Of a stretch of 40,555 bases of DNA, positions 32,873-40,555 are shown in pieces. The translations under genes were made by a program, and so were the position numbers. This DNA is from an uncultured SAR86 cluster bacterium (GTDB lineage Bacteria > Pseudomonadota > Gammaproteobacteria > Magnimaribacterales > TMED112), in NCBI GenBank assembly GCA_902563885.1, contig CACEYZ010000008.1:1-40555 (forward strand), given 5' to 3'. Position 1 is the first letter of the stretch. Every line of letters begins with the position of its first letter. The notes below the pieces were generated by a model. The model was given only the letters and a program-made list of their open reading frames with translations, had not been told where the DNA came from and made no database searches.

Positions 32873-33857
32873 GAAAAAAAATTTCAGATCTTTTCTTATA
32901 AGCTAAGTAAGCAAAACCAGCTGATTCAACATATTTTGAAGGTACTCCAAAATCATCTGTTGTATGCAACTTCTTTTCAATTTTCTGTTGTATTCTTCTC
33001 ATAAGAAAACTGTTCAAAGTTCCACCTCCATGGAAGATTACTTTTTCAGGTCTTTCACAAAATACAAAAAATTTAAATATCATTTCAGCAGTTACTTCTG
33101 TAAGCGTTCTAAAGAGATCATTTGGAGGTAATTTCTTAAAACTTTCAAAATTTTTAAAAAAATATTCAGTGTAGACCTTAAGATCATCCGCTCTGGGATA
33201 GATATTTTCAGGAAAATTATTGATCAATTTCTCAAATAATTTTTTGTTAACCCTTCCTCTTGATGCGATTTTGCCGTCTTCATCGAAATCAATATTTACG
33301 ATTTTAGATGCTGCATAATCTAATAGACAATTGCCCGGCCCTATATCTGAAGCAATATTAATACCTGTATCTGAAAGATGTGTGCCATTTGCAATTCCAC
33401 CAATATTGATAATAAGCTTGGTTCCAGAACCCTCTGAAAATAAAAACTCATGAAAAGCAGGTATTAATGGTGCTCCTTTTCCACCATTTTTGATATCCCA
33501 ATTCCTAAAATCTGAATAAACTTTTATTCCAGTAGAGTCTGCAATTAATTGTGGGTTTCCGGCTTGTATGCTTTCTGAATCTGTATGTTTAATTGTTTGT
33601 CCACTGAAAGCAATCCCACTTGGGGCATGTTTAACTTGTTCAAGTATTTTCTTAACAAGTTCAATCGATTTATTTGTTATTTCCTCATTTATTAATTCAG
33701 TACTTTGAAAATTTTTGTACTGTTTTGAAAAATTTATGCTTTGCAAATGATGAAATTTGAACGATTTTTTACTTTCTTCAAAAACATAGAGCCCACCATC
33801 TAAAGCATCCTTGCTTGTGCCAGACATTATTCCAATGAAGGCTGAATTATTTCCCAT
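32865..33857 (-). CDS. anmK: Anhydro-N-acetylmuramic acid kinase
   Basis: AnmK phosphorylates 1,6-anhydro-MurNAc with ring opening to MurNAc-6-phosphate, recycling cell-wall fragments. It is 330 residues (E. coli 369). The N-terminal ATP-site motif is GIMSGTSKDALDGGL; most relatives read SGTSLDGVD, a modest variation. GGKGAPLIPAFHEFLF and LIINIGGIANGTHL, then IGPGNCLLDYAA, and FHGGGTLNSFLM complete the ASKHA-fold core. Its ATG overlaps the stop of the upstream peptidase gene by one base (TAATG), coupling wall cleavage with recycling. Confidence 0.95.
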   Translation of the reverse strand: MGNNSAFIGIMSGTSKDALDGGLYVFEESKKSFKFHHLQSINFSKQYKNFQSTELINEEITNKSIELVKKILEQVKHAPSGIAFSGQTIKHTDSESIQAGNPQLIADSTGIKVYSDFRNWDIKNGGKGAPLIPAFHEFLFSEGSGTKLIINIGGIANGTHLSDTGINIASDIGPGNCLLDYAASKIVNIDFDEDGKIASRGRVNKKLFEKLINNFPENIYPRADDLKVYTEYFFKNFESFKKLPPNDLFRTLTEVTAEMIFKFFVFCERPEKVIFHGGGTLNSFLMRRIQQKIEKKLHTTDDFGVPSKYVESAGFAYLAYKKRSEIFFPK

Positions 33858-35086
33858 TAGATTGATGAAAGATTATTTATTAAACCTATTCTCTCCTTAG
33901 TTACTTTATTAAATACAGCTTTATTATATTGGTTTATAGGTTGAGCATCGGGCATAGATACATTTACTGGATTAGTATGTTTCCCATTAATTCGAAATTC
34001 ATAATGTAAATGTGGTCCAGTTGCTAATCCAGTAGAACCTACATAACCAATTACTTGTCCTTGCTTCACTCTCGATCCAACTTTAATACTTCTTTCAAAA
34101 TTATTTAAATGTGCATATCTTGTTAAATATTTATTGAAGTGTTTAACATCAATAATATTTCCATATGAGTTTGAAAAGTTTGCTCTGACTACAATCCCAT
34201 CTCCTGTAACTCTTACTGGAGTCCCAGTTTTTCCTCTGTAATCTGTCCCAGTGTGTGGTCTTATAGTATTCAAGATTGGATGTTTCCTTTTTAAATTGTA
34301 AGGCGATGTAATAGCGGCAAATTCAACAGGAGTTTTCAAGAAAGATTTCTTTACACTTTCACCATCCGCAGAGAAGTAGTCTTTTACCCCTTGTTGGGAA
34401 AATCTAAAAACAGAGAATTCTTTTCCATTATTTATAAATGTCGCAGCTAAAATGTCTGAATTCCCAAGAAGTCTTCCCTCAAGATAAAATTCTGTATATA
34501 AAACCTTAACTTTGTCACCAACCCTTACATCAAATACAAAATCTATATCCCATCCAAAAGCTATCATTAATTCATCAATAATATTATTTGGAACCTCAGC
34601 TTTTAAAGCAGATTCATACAATGATCGTTCTATTTTGTATTCTTTAAAAGCAAGGTAAGAATTGAGGTTTGTTAATTTTTTTAATTTAAATCTATCTCCA
34701 GAAATCTCTATTAGATCTACTGCGGATTTTCCATCAAATTTTTTCAAGAATATTTTTTTACCGATATTTGAAAATATTATTTCATTGCCTGGCAAAAGAG
34801 TTTTAAAAGAATTTAAGTTTTCATCGTTTACGATTTTATTTATTAGCAAGGGATTAATTTTTAATTGTTTTAAAAGTGAGTAAAGAGTGTCTCCCTTTTT
34901 AATTTTATAAGTTGTCTCGTCAGTAGAACCTATTTGAATCGGCTTTGTATCATCCTTGAAAGTTATACTCTTACTTTGGTAGGTAACAATTTTGTTTTCA
35001 AAAATGTTGTTTGCTTTGAACATAAAAAAAACAATTGCTGCCAAAATTAGAAACAAAGCTAACTTTAAGCGATAATCAATATTCAT
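33857..35086 (-). CDS. mepM: M23 family murein endopeptidase (MepM/YebA-like)
   Basis: A 409-residue periplasmic peptidoglycan hydrolase. Residues about 8-24 form an N-terminal membrane anchor. A LysM-type/OapA-like segment (YKIKKGDTLYSLLKQLKINP) begins near residue 61. The catalytic LytM domain has zinc ligands in RPHTGTDYRG and GPHLHYEFRINGKHTNP, with the TRYAHLNNF His between them, and TPVRVTGDGIVV. The arrangement matches E. coli MepM, which cleaves cross-links to allow wall growth. It lies directly before anmK and is divergent from tyrS by only 26 bases. Confidence 0.94.
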   Translation of the reverse strand: MNIDYRLKLALFLILAAIVFFMFKANNIFENKIVTYQSKSITFKDDTKPIQIGSTDETTYKIKKGDTLYSLLKQLKINPLLINKIVNDENLNSFKTLLPGNEIIFSNIGKKIFLKKFDGKSAVDLIEISGDRFKLKKLTNLNSYLAFKEYKIERSLYESALKAEVPNNIIDELMIAFGWDIDFVFDVRVGDKVKVLYTEFYLEGRLLGNSDILAATFINNGKEFSVFRFSQQGVKDYFSADGESVKKSFLKTPVEFAAITSPYNLKRKHPILNTIRPHTGTDYRGKTGTPVRVTGDGIVVRANFSNSYGNIIDVKHFNKYLTRYAHLNNFERSIKVGSRVKQGQVIGYVGSTGLATGPHLHYEFRINGKHTNPVNVSMPDAQPINQYNKAVFNKVTKERIGLINNLSSI

Positions 35087-35112
35087 GATGTTGATATTAT
35101 ATATAAAGCACT

Positions 35113-36315
35113 ATGAATAATTACAAAGAACAACTTCAAATTATTAAACAAGGCATCGATGAGATTATTGGTGAAAAAGAATTAATAGCAAAATTAAAGA
35201 AAGGAAAAAAACTTAATATTAAAGTTGGCTTTGATCCCACTGCACCTGATTTGCATTTGGGACATACTGTAATTCTTAGAAAAATGAGGCAATTTCAAGA
35301 CCTCGGTCATAATGTGGTTTTTTTAATTGGTGATTTTACTGGAAAAATTGGCGATCCAAGTGGCAAGAATAAAACTAGACCTCCATTATCAGAAAAAGAA
35401 ATAAAAAATAATGCAGAAACTTATAAATCTCAGGTATTTAAAGTTTTAGATGATAAAAAAACAATTGTTGATTTTAATTCACGTTGGGGTAATAAACTCA
35501 CTGCTACTGAGATGATAACTCTCGCAGCACAATCAACTGTTGCAAGGATGATTGAGAGAGATGACTTTTCAAAACGTTATAAAAATAATCAGCCAATATC
35601 AATACATGAATTTCTTTACCCTCTAATGCAAGGATACGATTCTGTTTTTTTAAAAACTGATGTAGAACTAGGTGGAACTGATCAAAAATTTAATCTTTTA
35701 ATAGGAAGAGACTTACAAAAAAATGCACAACAAGAGCCTCAAACTGTAATTACCTTACCCTTGCTTGAGGGCTTAGATGGAGTAAAGAAAATGTCAAAAA
35801 GTGAAGATAATTACATTGGTATTACTGAAGATCCTGATGAAATTTTTGGTAAAACAATGTCAATTCCAGATGAGATAATGTTTAAGTGGTTTGATCTCCT
35901 TAGCTTAAAACCTTTAGATGAAATATCTGCTCTAAAAAAAGCAATCTCTAAAGGCGATAATCCAAGAGACATAAAAATTCTTCTTGCTCTTGAACTCACA
36001 GAGAGATTTTCAAGTGAAGACAGTGCCCAGAATGCAAAGGAAAACTTTTTAAAGAAATTTTCAAAAAATGAAATACCAGATAATATTCCAGAGAAAATTC
36101 TTAAGACTAAAGAGGCTATTCCACTAGCAAATATTCTCAAAGATATTGATATGGTATCAAGCACATCTGAGGCTTTAAGATTAATAAATCAAGGAGCAGT
36201 AAAAATTGATCAGCAGAAAATTGAATCGAAAGATTATGATTTTGGTTTAGATGAAAAAAAATTAGTTCAAATAGGAAAGAAAAAATTTATATATTTAACT
36301 TTAAAAAACCATTGA
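35113..36315 (+). CDS. tyrS: Tyrosyl-tRNA synthetase
   Basis: TyrS charges tRNA-Tyr. The 400-residue protein is a class I synthetase: [15 protein letters not shown] near residues 38-52 contains the HIGH-type motif (HLGH), [16 protein letters not shown] follows, and [12 protein letters not shown] near 230-241 is the KMSKS loop. A C-terminal S4 domain (about 335-400) contains [14 protein letters not shown]. Length and the [10 protein letters not shown] spelling fit the TyrZ-like (Pseudomonas tyrZ) type. It is followed after one base by the next gene. Confidence 0.97.
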   Translation: MNNYKEQLQIIKQGIDEIIGEKELIAKLKKGKKLNIKVGFDPTAPDLHLGHTVILRKMRQFQDLGHNVVFLIGDFTGKIGDPSGKNKTRPPLSEKEIKNNAETYKSQVFKVLDDKKTIVDFNSRWGNKLTATEMITLAAQSTVARMIERDDFSKRYKNNQPISIHEFLYPLMQGYDSVFLKTDVELGGTDQKFNLLIGRDLQKNAQQEPQTVITLPLLEGLDGVKKMSKSEDNYIGITEDPDEIFGKTMSIPDEIMFKWFDLLSLKPLDEISALKKAISKGDNPRDIKILLALELTERFSSEDSAQNAKENFLKKFSKNEIPDNIPEKILKTKEAIPLANILKDIDMVSSTSEALRLINQGAVKIDQQKIESKDYDFGLDEKKLVQIGKKKFIYLTLKNH

Positions 36316-36316
36316 T

Positions 36317-37462
36317 ATGAGTAGCAAAGATTTTGACTTAATTGTCTTTGGAGCAACCAGTTTTACAGGAAAGCTAGTTGTGGAGTATTTAGATAATAAT
36401 TATAAGGATACTATAAGCTGGGCTTTAGCAGGGAGAAATAAAGAAAAACTTGAAGCAGTTAAAGAACAGTTATCTTGCGATGCACCAATATTAATTATTG
36501 ATTCAGAATCACAAAATGATATTCAAAATGCTTTGTCTAAAACTAAATTAGTTATTACAACTGTTGGACCCTACCAGTTGTATGGAAATTTATTAATTGA
36601 AATGTGCGCTAAACTCGGCGTGGATTATGTCGATCTATGCGGTGAGCCTGGATGGATGTATGAAATGCAGAAATTTATTCCTGAAACTAAAAAAAGTGGC
36701 TCAAGAATAGTACACAGCTGCGGCTATGATTCCATTCCATCGGATTTAGGCGTTTTTTACATGCAAAATCTAGCTCAAGAAAAGTTTGGTGAAAGCTTGA
36801 AAGAGATCAAATGTAGAGTCGTATCTCTCAAAGGAGAATTTTCAGGAGGTACATTAGCTTCTTTAAAAGCAACAATGTCTAAATTGAAGACAAATCCTGA
36901 TTTATTTCAAGTATTGATAAACCCTTTTGCATTATGTGAGGGATTTAAAGGTGCTGATCAACCACATGGAAATAAACCTTACTTTGATGAGATTACAAAA
37001 GAATGGGTCGCTCCTTTTTTTATGGCTCCCATAAATACTAAAAATGTGCATCGATCAAATTTAATGTTGAATTTCCCATATGGCGAAGAGTTTATTTATG
37101 AAGAAATGATTCCAGCAGGCAAGGGTGATGAAGGTGAAAAAGTTGCTAAAGCTATAGCCTCACATAACCCTCTTGGTAATGCGCCAAAGCCTGGAGAGGG
37201 ACCTTCAAAAGAAGTAAGAGATGCAGGATATTATGAGATGTTATTTCTAGGCCTTAAAGATAATGAAATTAAATTAAAAGTATCAGTCAAAGGTCAGGGC
37301 GATCCTGGTTATTCTTCTACTTCAAAAATGATAACAGAATCAGCACTTTGTTTATTAAATGATTGTTCAAATCTTGAGGGAGGGATATATACGACTGCTC
37401 CAGCATTTGGATTTAAACTAATAAAAAGATTAGAACAAAATAATGTCATGCATTTTTCTTGA
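36317..37462 (+). CDS. Saccharopine dehydrogenase-like NADP-binding protein (SCCPDH/trans-acting enoyl reductase family)
   Basis: A 381-residue oxidoreductase-like protein. The N-terminal Rossmann motif is LIVFGATSFTGKLVVEYL near residues 8-25; GATSFTG is the hallmark of the SCCPDH/trans-acting enoyl reductase family. WALAGRNKEKL, TVGPYQLYG, GVDYVDLCGEPGWM and HSCGYDSIPSDLGV are further family segments. Characterised relatives act in mycobacterial lipid synthesis or are of unknown function, so the substrate is open. It starts one base after tyrS, so it is probably in that transcript. A 129-base gap follows it. Confidence 0.87.
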   Translation: MSSKDFDLIVFGATSFTGKLVVEYLDNNYKDTISWALAGRNKEKLEAVKEQLSCDAPILIIDSESQNDIQNALSKTKLVITTVGPYQLYGNLLIEMCAKLGVDYVDLCGEPGWMYEMQKFIPETKKSGSRIVHSCGYDSIPSDLGVFYMQNLAQEKFGESLKEIKCRVVSLKGEFSGGTLASLKATMSKLKTNPDLFQVLINPFALCEGFKGADQPHGNKPYFDEITKEWVAPFFMAPINTKNVHRSNLMLNFPYGEEFIYEEMIPAGKGDEGEKVAKAIASHNPLGNAPKPGEGPSKEVRDAGYYEMLFLGLKDNEIKLKVSVKGQGDPGYSSTSKMITESALCLLNDCSNLEGGIYTTAPAFGFKLIKRLEQNNVMHFS

Positions 37463-37591
37463 GTGAATTAATTTTTACCAGCCTGTCACATTGTTCACAT
37501 TCACATATCAAATTTTTCAAAATTGTTTCATTTTTTAACTTTTTTGTAACACAAAATTAATAAATTCAAAAAGTAACTTTTTGGAGATTTT
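37463..37591 (+). promoter_or_regulatory. Intergenic region before the large lipoprotein gene, with inverted and direct repeats
   Basis: This 129-base gap is the longest in the window. An 8-base perfect inverted repeat with a one-base centre (CAAAAAGT-A-ACTTTTTG) lies at 37567-37583 and abuts the GGAG Shine-Dalgarno (37583-37586). A related half, TAACTTTTTTG, lies at 37536-37546. A TTGTTCACATTCACAT stretch begins near 37491. I cannot identify a convincing -35/-10 pair or a GC-rich terminator hairpin. The repeats could be a regulator-binding site or simply A/T-tract bias. Confidence 0.35.
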
Positions 37592-40555
37592 ATGAAAAGA
37601 TTTCTTAATCCTATTGTCATTATTTTGACAACATTATTCGTTGCTGCCTGCGGTGGTGGTGGATCAGATAGCCCTGCTCCTGCTCCTACGCCTGCTCCTA
37701 CGCCAGCTCCTACGCCTGCTCCTACGCCAGCTCCTACGCCGGCTCCTACACCTGCTCCTGATTGTCCAGTTGGTGAAGATAGTGGAGTAGATACTGTTGA
37801 TTTAGATGGTGCATCGAAATCAGTATGTCTTTTAACTTTCCCTGAAACAGCACCTATCACGGGTGATGTTAGTTTGGATAACTCAGCAATATACGCTTTG
37901 AACGGTGCAGTTTTTGTTGGTAATGGTATAAATGCAGATGGCACAGATGCTGGTGCGGATGGAGTATTAAATATCTCAGCTGGTACAACAATTGTTGGTA
38001 CTGCTGGTGCAGGTTATACAAATGCAACTGCATGGGTTGCTTCGTTGGGCAGTTCTGTATCAGATTCTGATGTAGATTATCTTGTAGTTAAACCTGGATC
38101 CAAATTAAATGTTTCTGGTTCAGCTAACGCGCCTGTAGTCATGACAGGAGCAAGTGACCTTACCGGAGAAGTCACTGATGGTGCTGAAGCACAATGGGGT
38201 GGTTTAGTTATTTCTGGATTAGCTACTCAAAATAATTGTAATGTTGCAGATTTAGGAACAGCAGCTTGTACAGCTTCTGGTGAAGGTGCATCTGGTTATT
38301 ACGGTGGCACTGATGATGCAGATAACTCAGGTAGTATGAAGTACTTCCAAGTTAAGTATGCTGGTTATAAGTTTACTAATGAAGATGAATTGAATGGAGT
38401 TGCTTTCCAAGCAGTAGGTTCAGGAACAGAAGTTGATTATATACAAGTCCATAATGGTTCCGATGATGGTATTGAGTTCTTTGGTGGTACAGTAGGTATG
38501 AAACACTTCGTTGTAACAGGTGCCTCTGATGACTCTGTAGACTGGACAGATGGTTGGAGAGGTTTTGCACAATATGGAGTTGTAGTTCAAACACTTTTCC
38601 CAGCAACAGATGCTGCAAGGCCAAAAGATAATGTAATTGAGGCTGATAATCTTGGAAGTGATATGGACAGAGCTCCAAGATCTTTCCCTAAAATGTCTAA
38701 TGTAACTTTTGTTCAAGATTATGGTGGAGATACATTGCTTCTTAGAGAAGGCACAGGAGCATATATTCTTAACTCAATAATTGCGGGAAATCCTGATGAT
38801 TCTAGCTATTGTCTAGATATTGATGATAATGAAACTTATAAGCATGCAGAATCATCTATGAATGGAATCAGATTTGAAGGTTCTATCTTTGATTCAGTGA
38901 AATGTGGTGATATGGCTGCATCACCTGGATTCTTTGATCCTTCAAGCAACGATACCGGTGCTGATGTTTTTGATGCAGGAGCAGTGTTATTGGCACAGCC
39001 CGTAGTTCAATTCGCGGCTACAGGGTTACATGGTTCCGCAAGAAATGCTGCTTACCTATCACATCCGTTAGTTAATTCTTATTATGCTGACTCCATAAGA
39101 AATGCTAATAACTATGATGCTAATTTGGAAAGCACAGATTTTATTGGTGGTGTAAAAAGCGATGCAGACGACTGGACTAAAGGTTGGACTTTTGGTCTTC
39201 ATATTGAAAACATGAACAGTTACTGTCCGTATGGCACTGCCTTAACAACTATGAAAGACGGCGGTGGAGCAGCCTGTGAACTTGTTGCTTCTAATCTTGT
39301 TGATAAAAATATTAGGCTTATCGGTGGTGGTTTGCCGTATGTTATGAAAGGTAAGCTAGTTGTTGGTGACGGAACAGATGCTGGCGCACAGTATTTACAA
39401 ATAGATCCAGGTGTAACAATTTACAGTGATTCTGTTGCTGGTGAAGGTGCATCTACAGATCTTGATTATGTCATCGTGCCTGTATATTCAAAAATGCTTG
39501 CAAATGGTGCTCCAGGTGCTCCTGTAACATTTACTACGAGCAGAGAGGTAAGAACTTCTGGTTCAAGTGATAGCTCAACTTTAAACGATAACATTACTGC
39601 TGATTGGGGTGGGTTAGTCTTTAATGGACTTGCTTATCAAAATAAATGTAATTTTGCTGACTTAGGTTCTGCTGCGTGCACTGCTTCTGGAGAAGGTGCT
39701 TCAGGAACATATGGTGGCACAAATGATGCTGATAACAGCGGCAATATGTTCTATACAGTTGTTAAATATGCTGGAAGAAAATTCAATGCCGAGGATGAAT
39801 TAAATGGTATTGCTTTTCAAGCAGTTGGCAACAAGACTGAACTTGATTATATCCAGACTATGAATACATCTGACGATGGTATTGAGTTCTTTGGTGGCTC
39901 AGTAAACGCAAAACATTTATTTGTAGTTGGAGCTTCTGATGATTCTATTGACTGGACAGATGGTTGGAGAGGAAAAGTTCAACATGCTATTATTTGGCAG
40001 AGATATGACTCTACTAATCAGACCTATTCTATCGACAGGTCTATAGAAGCAGATAACTATGGAAGTGATATGGATAGAGGTGCAACAAACTCTTTTGGAG
40101 CACCATTGTTGTTTTCATATCCAAAATTTGCAAACTTAACCATTGTTGGCGATACCTTGGCAACTAACGACAAAACAGGGACCGCTATTCTCCTTAGAGA
40201 GGGAACTGGTTTTGATGGTAACAACATGGTTGTTGCTTTAGATCCACATGGTTGTTTGGATGTTGATGATGACACAACATATGACTTTAATGGCGATGGT
40301 ACAGGTGAAGACTATCTCAGCTTTAAGAAAGCATTCTGGTCGTGTTCATCTTTAACACTTACAACTGAAGATGGAAGTGGACCAACAATAGCTCAAACCG
40401 AAACAATGATGACAAAGAATGGATCTGCAGCAGGTACTAATTCTTTGACAGGTTATTGTAATGGCGCGAATGAGAACGCAGTTGTAGCTGACGATCTATC
40501 TGCTGATAGTTTCTTTGATGCTACTTCGCACATTGGTGCATGTTCGGGATCAAGT
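37592..40555 (+). CDS. Very large outer-membrane-type lipoprotein with (PAPT)n stalk and duplicated module, partial (runs off right edge)
   Basis: The frame from ATG 37592 is open to the last base: 988 codons without a stop. The N-terminus is a lipoprotein signal, MKRFLNPIVIILTTLFVAAC, with the acylated Cys at residue 20 followed by GGGGSD; no Asp at +2, so outer-membrane sorting is expected. A stalk of PAPT units covers residues about 28-57. The rest is Gly/Asp/Ser-rich, almost Lys/Arg-poor, with alternating short strands, suggestive of a beta-helix or beta-sandwich surface protein. Two copies of a module start at W202 and W672. Between them lies DWTKGWTF near residue 530. I recognise similar proteins only as unnamed lipoproteins of marine gammaproteobacteria; function is unknown. 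A GGAG site precedes the ATG. Confidence 0.85.
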   Translation, partial: MKRFLNPIVIILTTLFVAACGGGGSDSPAPAPTPAPTPAPTPAPTPAPTPAPTPAPDCPVGEDSGVDTVDLDGASKSVCLLTFPETAPITGDVSLDNSAIYALNGAVFVGNGINADGTDAGADGVLNISAGTTIVGTAGAGYTNATAWVASLGSSVSDSDVDYLVVKPGSKLNVSGSANAPVVMTGASDLTGEVTDGAEAQWGGLVISGLATQNNCNVADLGTAACTASGEGASGYYGGTDDADNSGSMKYFQVKYAGYKFTNEDELNGVAFQAVGSGTEVDYIQVHNGSDDGIEFFGGTVGMKHFVVTGASDDSVDWTDGWRGFAQYGVVVQTLFPATDAARPKDNVIEADNLGSDMDRAPRSFPKMSNVTFVQDYGGDTLLLREGTGAYILNSIIAGNPDDSSYCLDIDDNETYKHAESSMNGIRFEGSIFDSVKCGDMAASPGFFDPSSNDTGADVFDAGAVLLAQPVVQFAATGLHGSARNAAYLSHPLVNSYYADSIRNANNYDANLESTDFIGGVKSDADDWTKGWTFGLHIENMNSYCPYGTALTTMKDGGGAACELVASNLVDKNIRLIGGGLPYVMKGKLVVGDGTDAGAQYLQIDPGVTIYSDSVAGEGASTDLDYVIVPVYSKMLANGAPGAPVTFTTSREVRTSGSSDSSTLNDNITADWGGLVFNGLAYQNKCNFADLGSAACTASGEGASGTYGGTNDADNSGNMFYTVVKYAGRKFNAEDELNGIAFQAVGNKTELDYIQTMNTSDDGIEFFGGSVNAKHLFVVGASDDSIDWTDGWRGKVQHAIIWQRYDSTNQTYSIDRSIEADNYGSDMDRGATNSFGAPLLFSYPKFANLTIVGDTLATNDKTGTAILLREGTGFDGNNMVVALDPHGCLDVDDDTTYDFNGDGTGEDYLSFKKAFWSCSSLTLTTEDGSGPTIAQTETMMTKNGSAAGTNSLTGYCNGANENAVVADDLSADSFFDATSHIGACSGSS
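37673..37762 (+). repeat. 12-base tandem repeat encoding PAPT
   Basis: After an initial Pro-Ala, six in-frame 12-base units of the form CCN GCT CCT ACR encode PAPT, followed by a seventh unit ending in Asp (PAPD). Units differ only at third positions (CCT, CCA or CCG; ACG or ACA). The repeat is C-rich compared with the AT-rich surroundings. It forms a stiff Pro-rich spacer between the lipid anchor and the first folded module. Being in-frame, unit gain or loss would change stalk length without breaking the gene. Confidence 0.95.
38195..38860 (+). repeat. Lipoprotein internal module, copy 1
   Basis: Protein-level repeat starting at W202: WGGLVISGLATQNNCN, ACTASGEGASGYYGGT, EDELNGVAFQAVG, SDDGIEFFGG, GASDDSVDWTDGWRG, EADNLGSDMDR, LLLREGTG and CLDIDDNETY. 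It matches copy 2 at a fixed spacing of 470 residues over the first ~120 residues with no visible gap and, by eye, about three quarters identity. Paired Cys and Asp-rich clusters are shared. The 3' limit is approximate. Confidence 0.85.
39605..40290 (+). repeat. Lipoprotein internal module, copy 2
   Basis: Second copy starting at W672: WGGLVFNGLAYQNKCN, ACTASGEGASGTYGGT, EDELNGIAFQAVG, SDDGIEFFGG, GASDDSIDWTDGWRG, EADNYGSDMDR, ILLREGTG and CLDVDDDTTYDF. It gains a short insertion relative to copy 1 in the stretch between DMDR and LLREGTG. A weaker match before each copy suggests the whole ~470-residue unit was duplicated. The 3' limit is approximate. Confidence 0.85.

Noticed and set aside
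37673-37762. Short tandem repeat considered as CRISPR or non-coding satellite
   Set aside because: Units are 12 bases with no spacers and remain in the coding frame of the lipoprotein.
37528-37944. Minus-strand ORF with a Gly-Val-Gly-Ala repeat resembling a collagen- or glycine-rich protein
   Set aside because: It is the antisense reading of the PAPT-coding repeat; the plus-strand frame has a start, Shine-Dalgarno, lipobox and 988 codons.
38376-38716. Two minus-strand ORFs of about 100 residues within the lipoprotein gene
   Set aside because: They lie opposite the conserved first module; composition is that expected of an antisense frame.
1-40555. tRNA, rRNA, insertion sequences, attachment sites or phage genes
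   Set aside because: No cloverleaf-sized gap, transposase, integrase or flanking repeats were seen; gaps between genes are almost all under 75 bases.

Overview
The window is AT-rich (by eye about two-thirds A+T), very compact, and reads as a chromosomal core-gene segment of a streamlined marine gammaproteobacterium. The gene neighbourhoods are gammaproteobacterial: ubiC-ubiA next to rubredoxin, rph-pyrE, gmk-rpoZ-spoT, rpsU divergent from tsaD, pepP-ubiH beside a TIGR02449-like coiled-coil gene, hemL-thiE, and erpA/anmK/mepM/tyrS as in Pseudomonas. An uncultured SAR86-like lineage fits the base composition, the compactness and the secreted amidohydrolases and lipoprotein, but the taxonomic name is an inference. 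I see no tRNA, rRNA, CRISPR array, transposase, phage gene or plasmid gene.

Layout. 1-1201 (-): ubiquinone entry (ubiC, and ubiA cut by the left edge). 1250-4894 (+): rubredoxin, a dicarboxylate/acidic amino-acid symporter, a K+-dependent-type membrane pyrophosphatase and a small membrane protein. 4891-6951 (-): recG. 7023-11730 (+): yicC, gmk, rpoZ, spoT, pyrB. 11710-13653 (-): rph, pyrE, ribE. 13697-16335 (+): two coupled exported amidohydrolases, the second without the metal-binding HxH. 16327-16981 (-): rpsU, yqeY. 17024-18784 (+): tsaD, folB, folK. 18781-20769 (-): a small coiled-coil protein, an ACAD10-like phosphotransferase and a DUF1338 protein. 20784-23173 (+): pepP, ubiH. 23170-23981 (-): rpmB, maf. 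24038-24490 (+): dut. 24483-24734 (-): zinc-free type B L31. 24791-26758 (+): priA. 26729-32461 (-): hemG, thiE, hemL, a PfkB kinase, pcnB, a deoxynucleoside kinase and tsaE. 32525-32872 (+): erpA. 32865-35086 (-): mepM-like, anmK. 35113-37462 (+): tyrS and a saccharopine-dehydrogenase-like protein. 37592 to the right edge (+): a very large lipoprotein with a (PAPT)n stalk and a tandemly duplicated module of about 470 residues.

How it fits together. Most genes serve housekeeping tasks: quinone, haem, folate, flavin, thiamine and pyrimidine synthesis, translation, tRNA t6A modification (tsaD and tsaE), replication restart and recombination (priA, recG), nucleotide-pool cleaning (dut, maf), the stringent response (spoT) and wall recycling (anmK, mepM). 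The accessory parts are the PPase/symporter operon, the amidohydrolase pair, the DUF1338/kinase operon and the large surface lipoprotein.

The most striking global property is packing. All eight convergent gene pairs overlap at their 3' ends by 4 to 30 bases, and divergent pairs are 14 to 71 bases apart. Many same-strand starts overlap the preceding stop, and several starts are GTG or TTG. The clearest candidate for something undescribed is the lipoprotein at the right edge, followed by the catalytic/degenerate amidohydrolase pair and the DUF1338-phosphotransferase operon.
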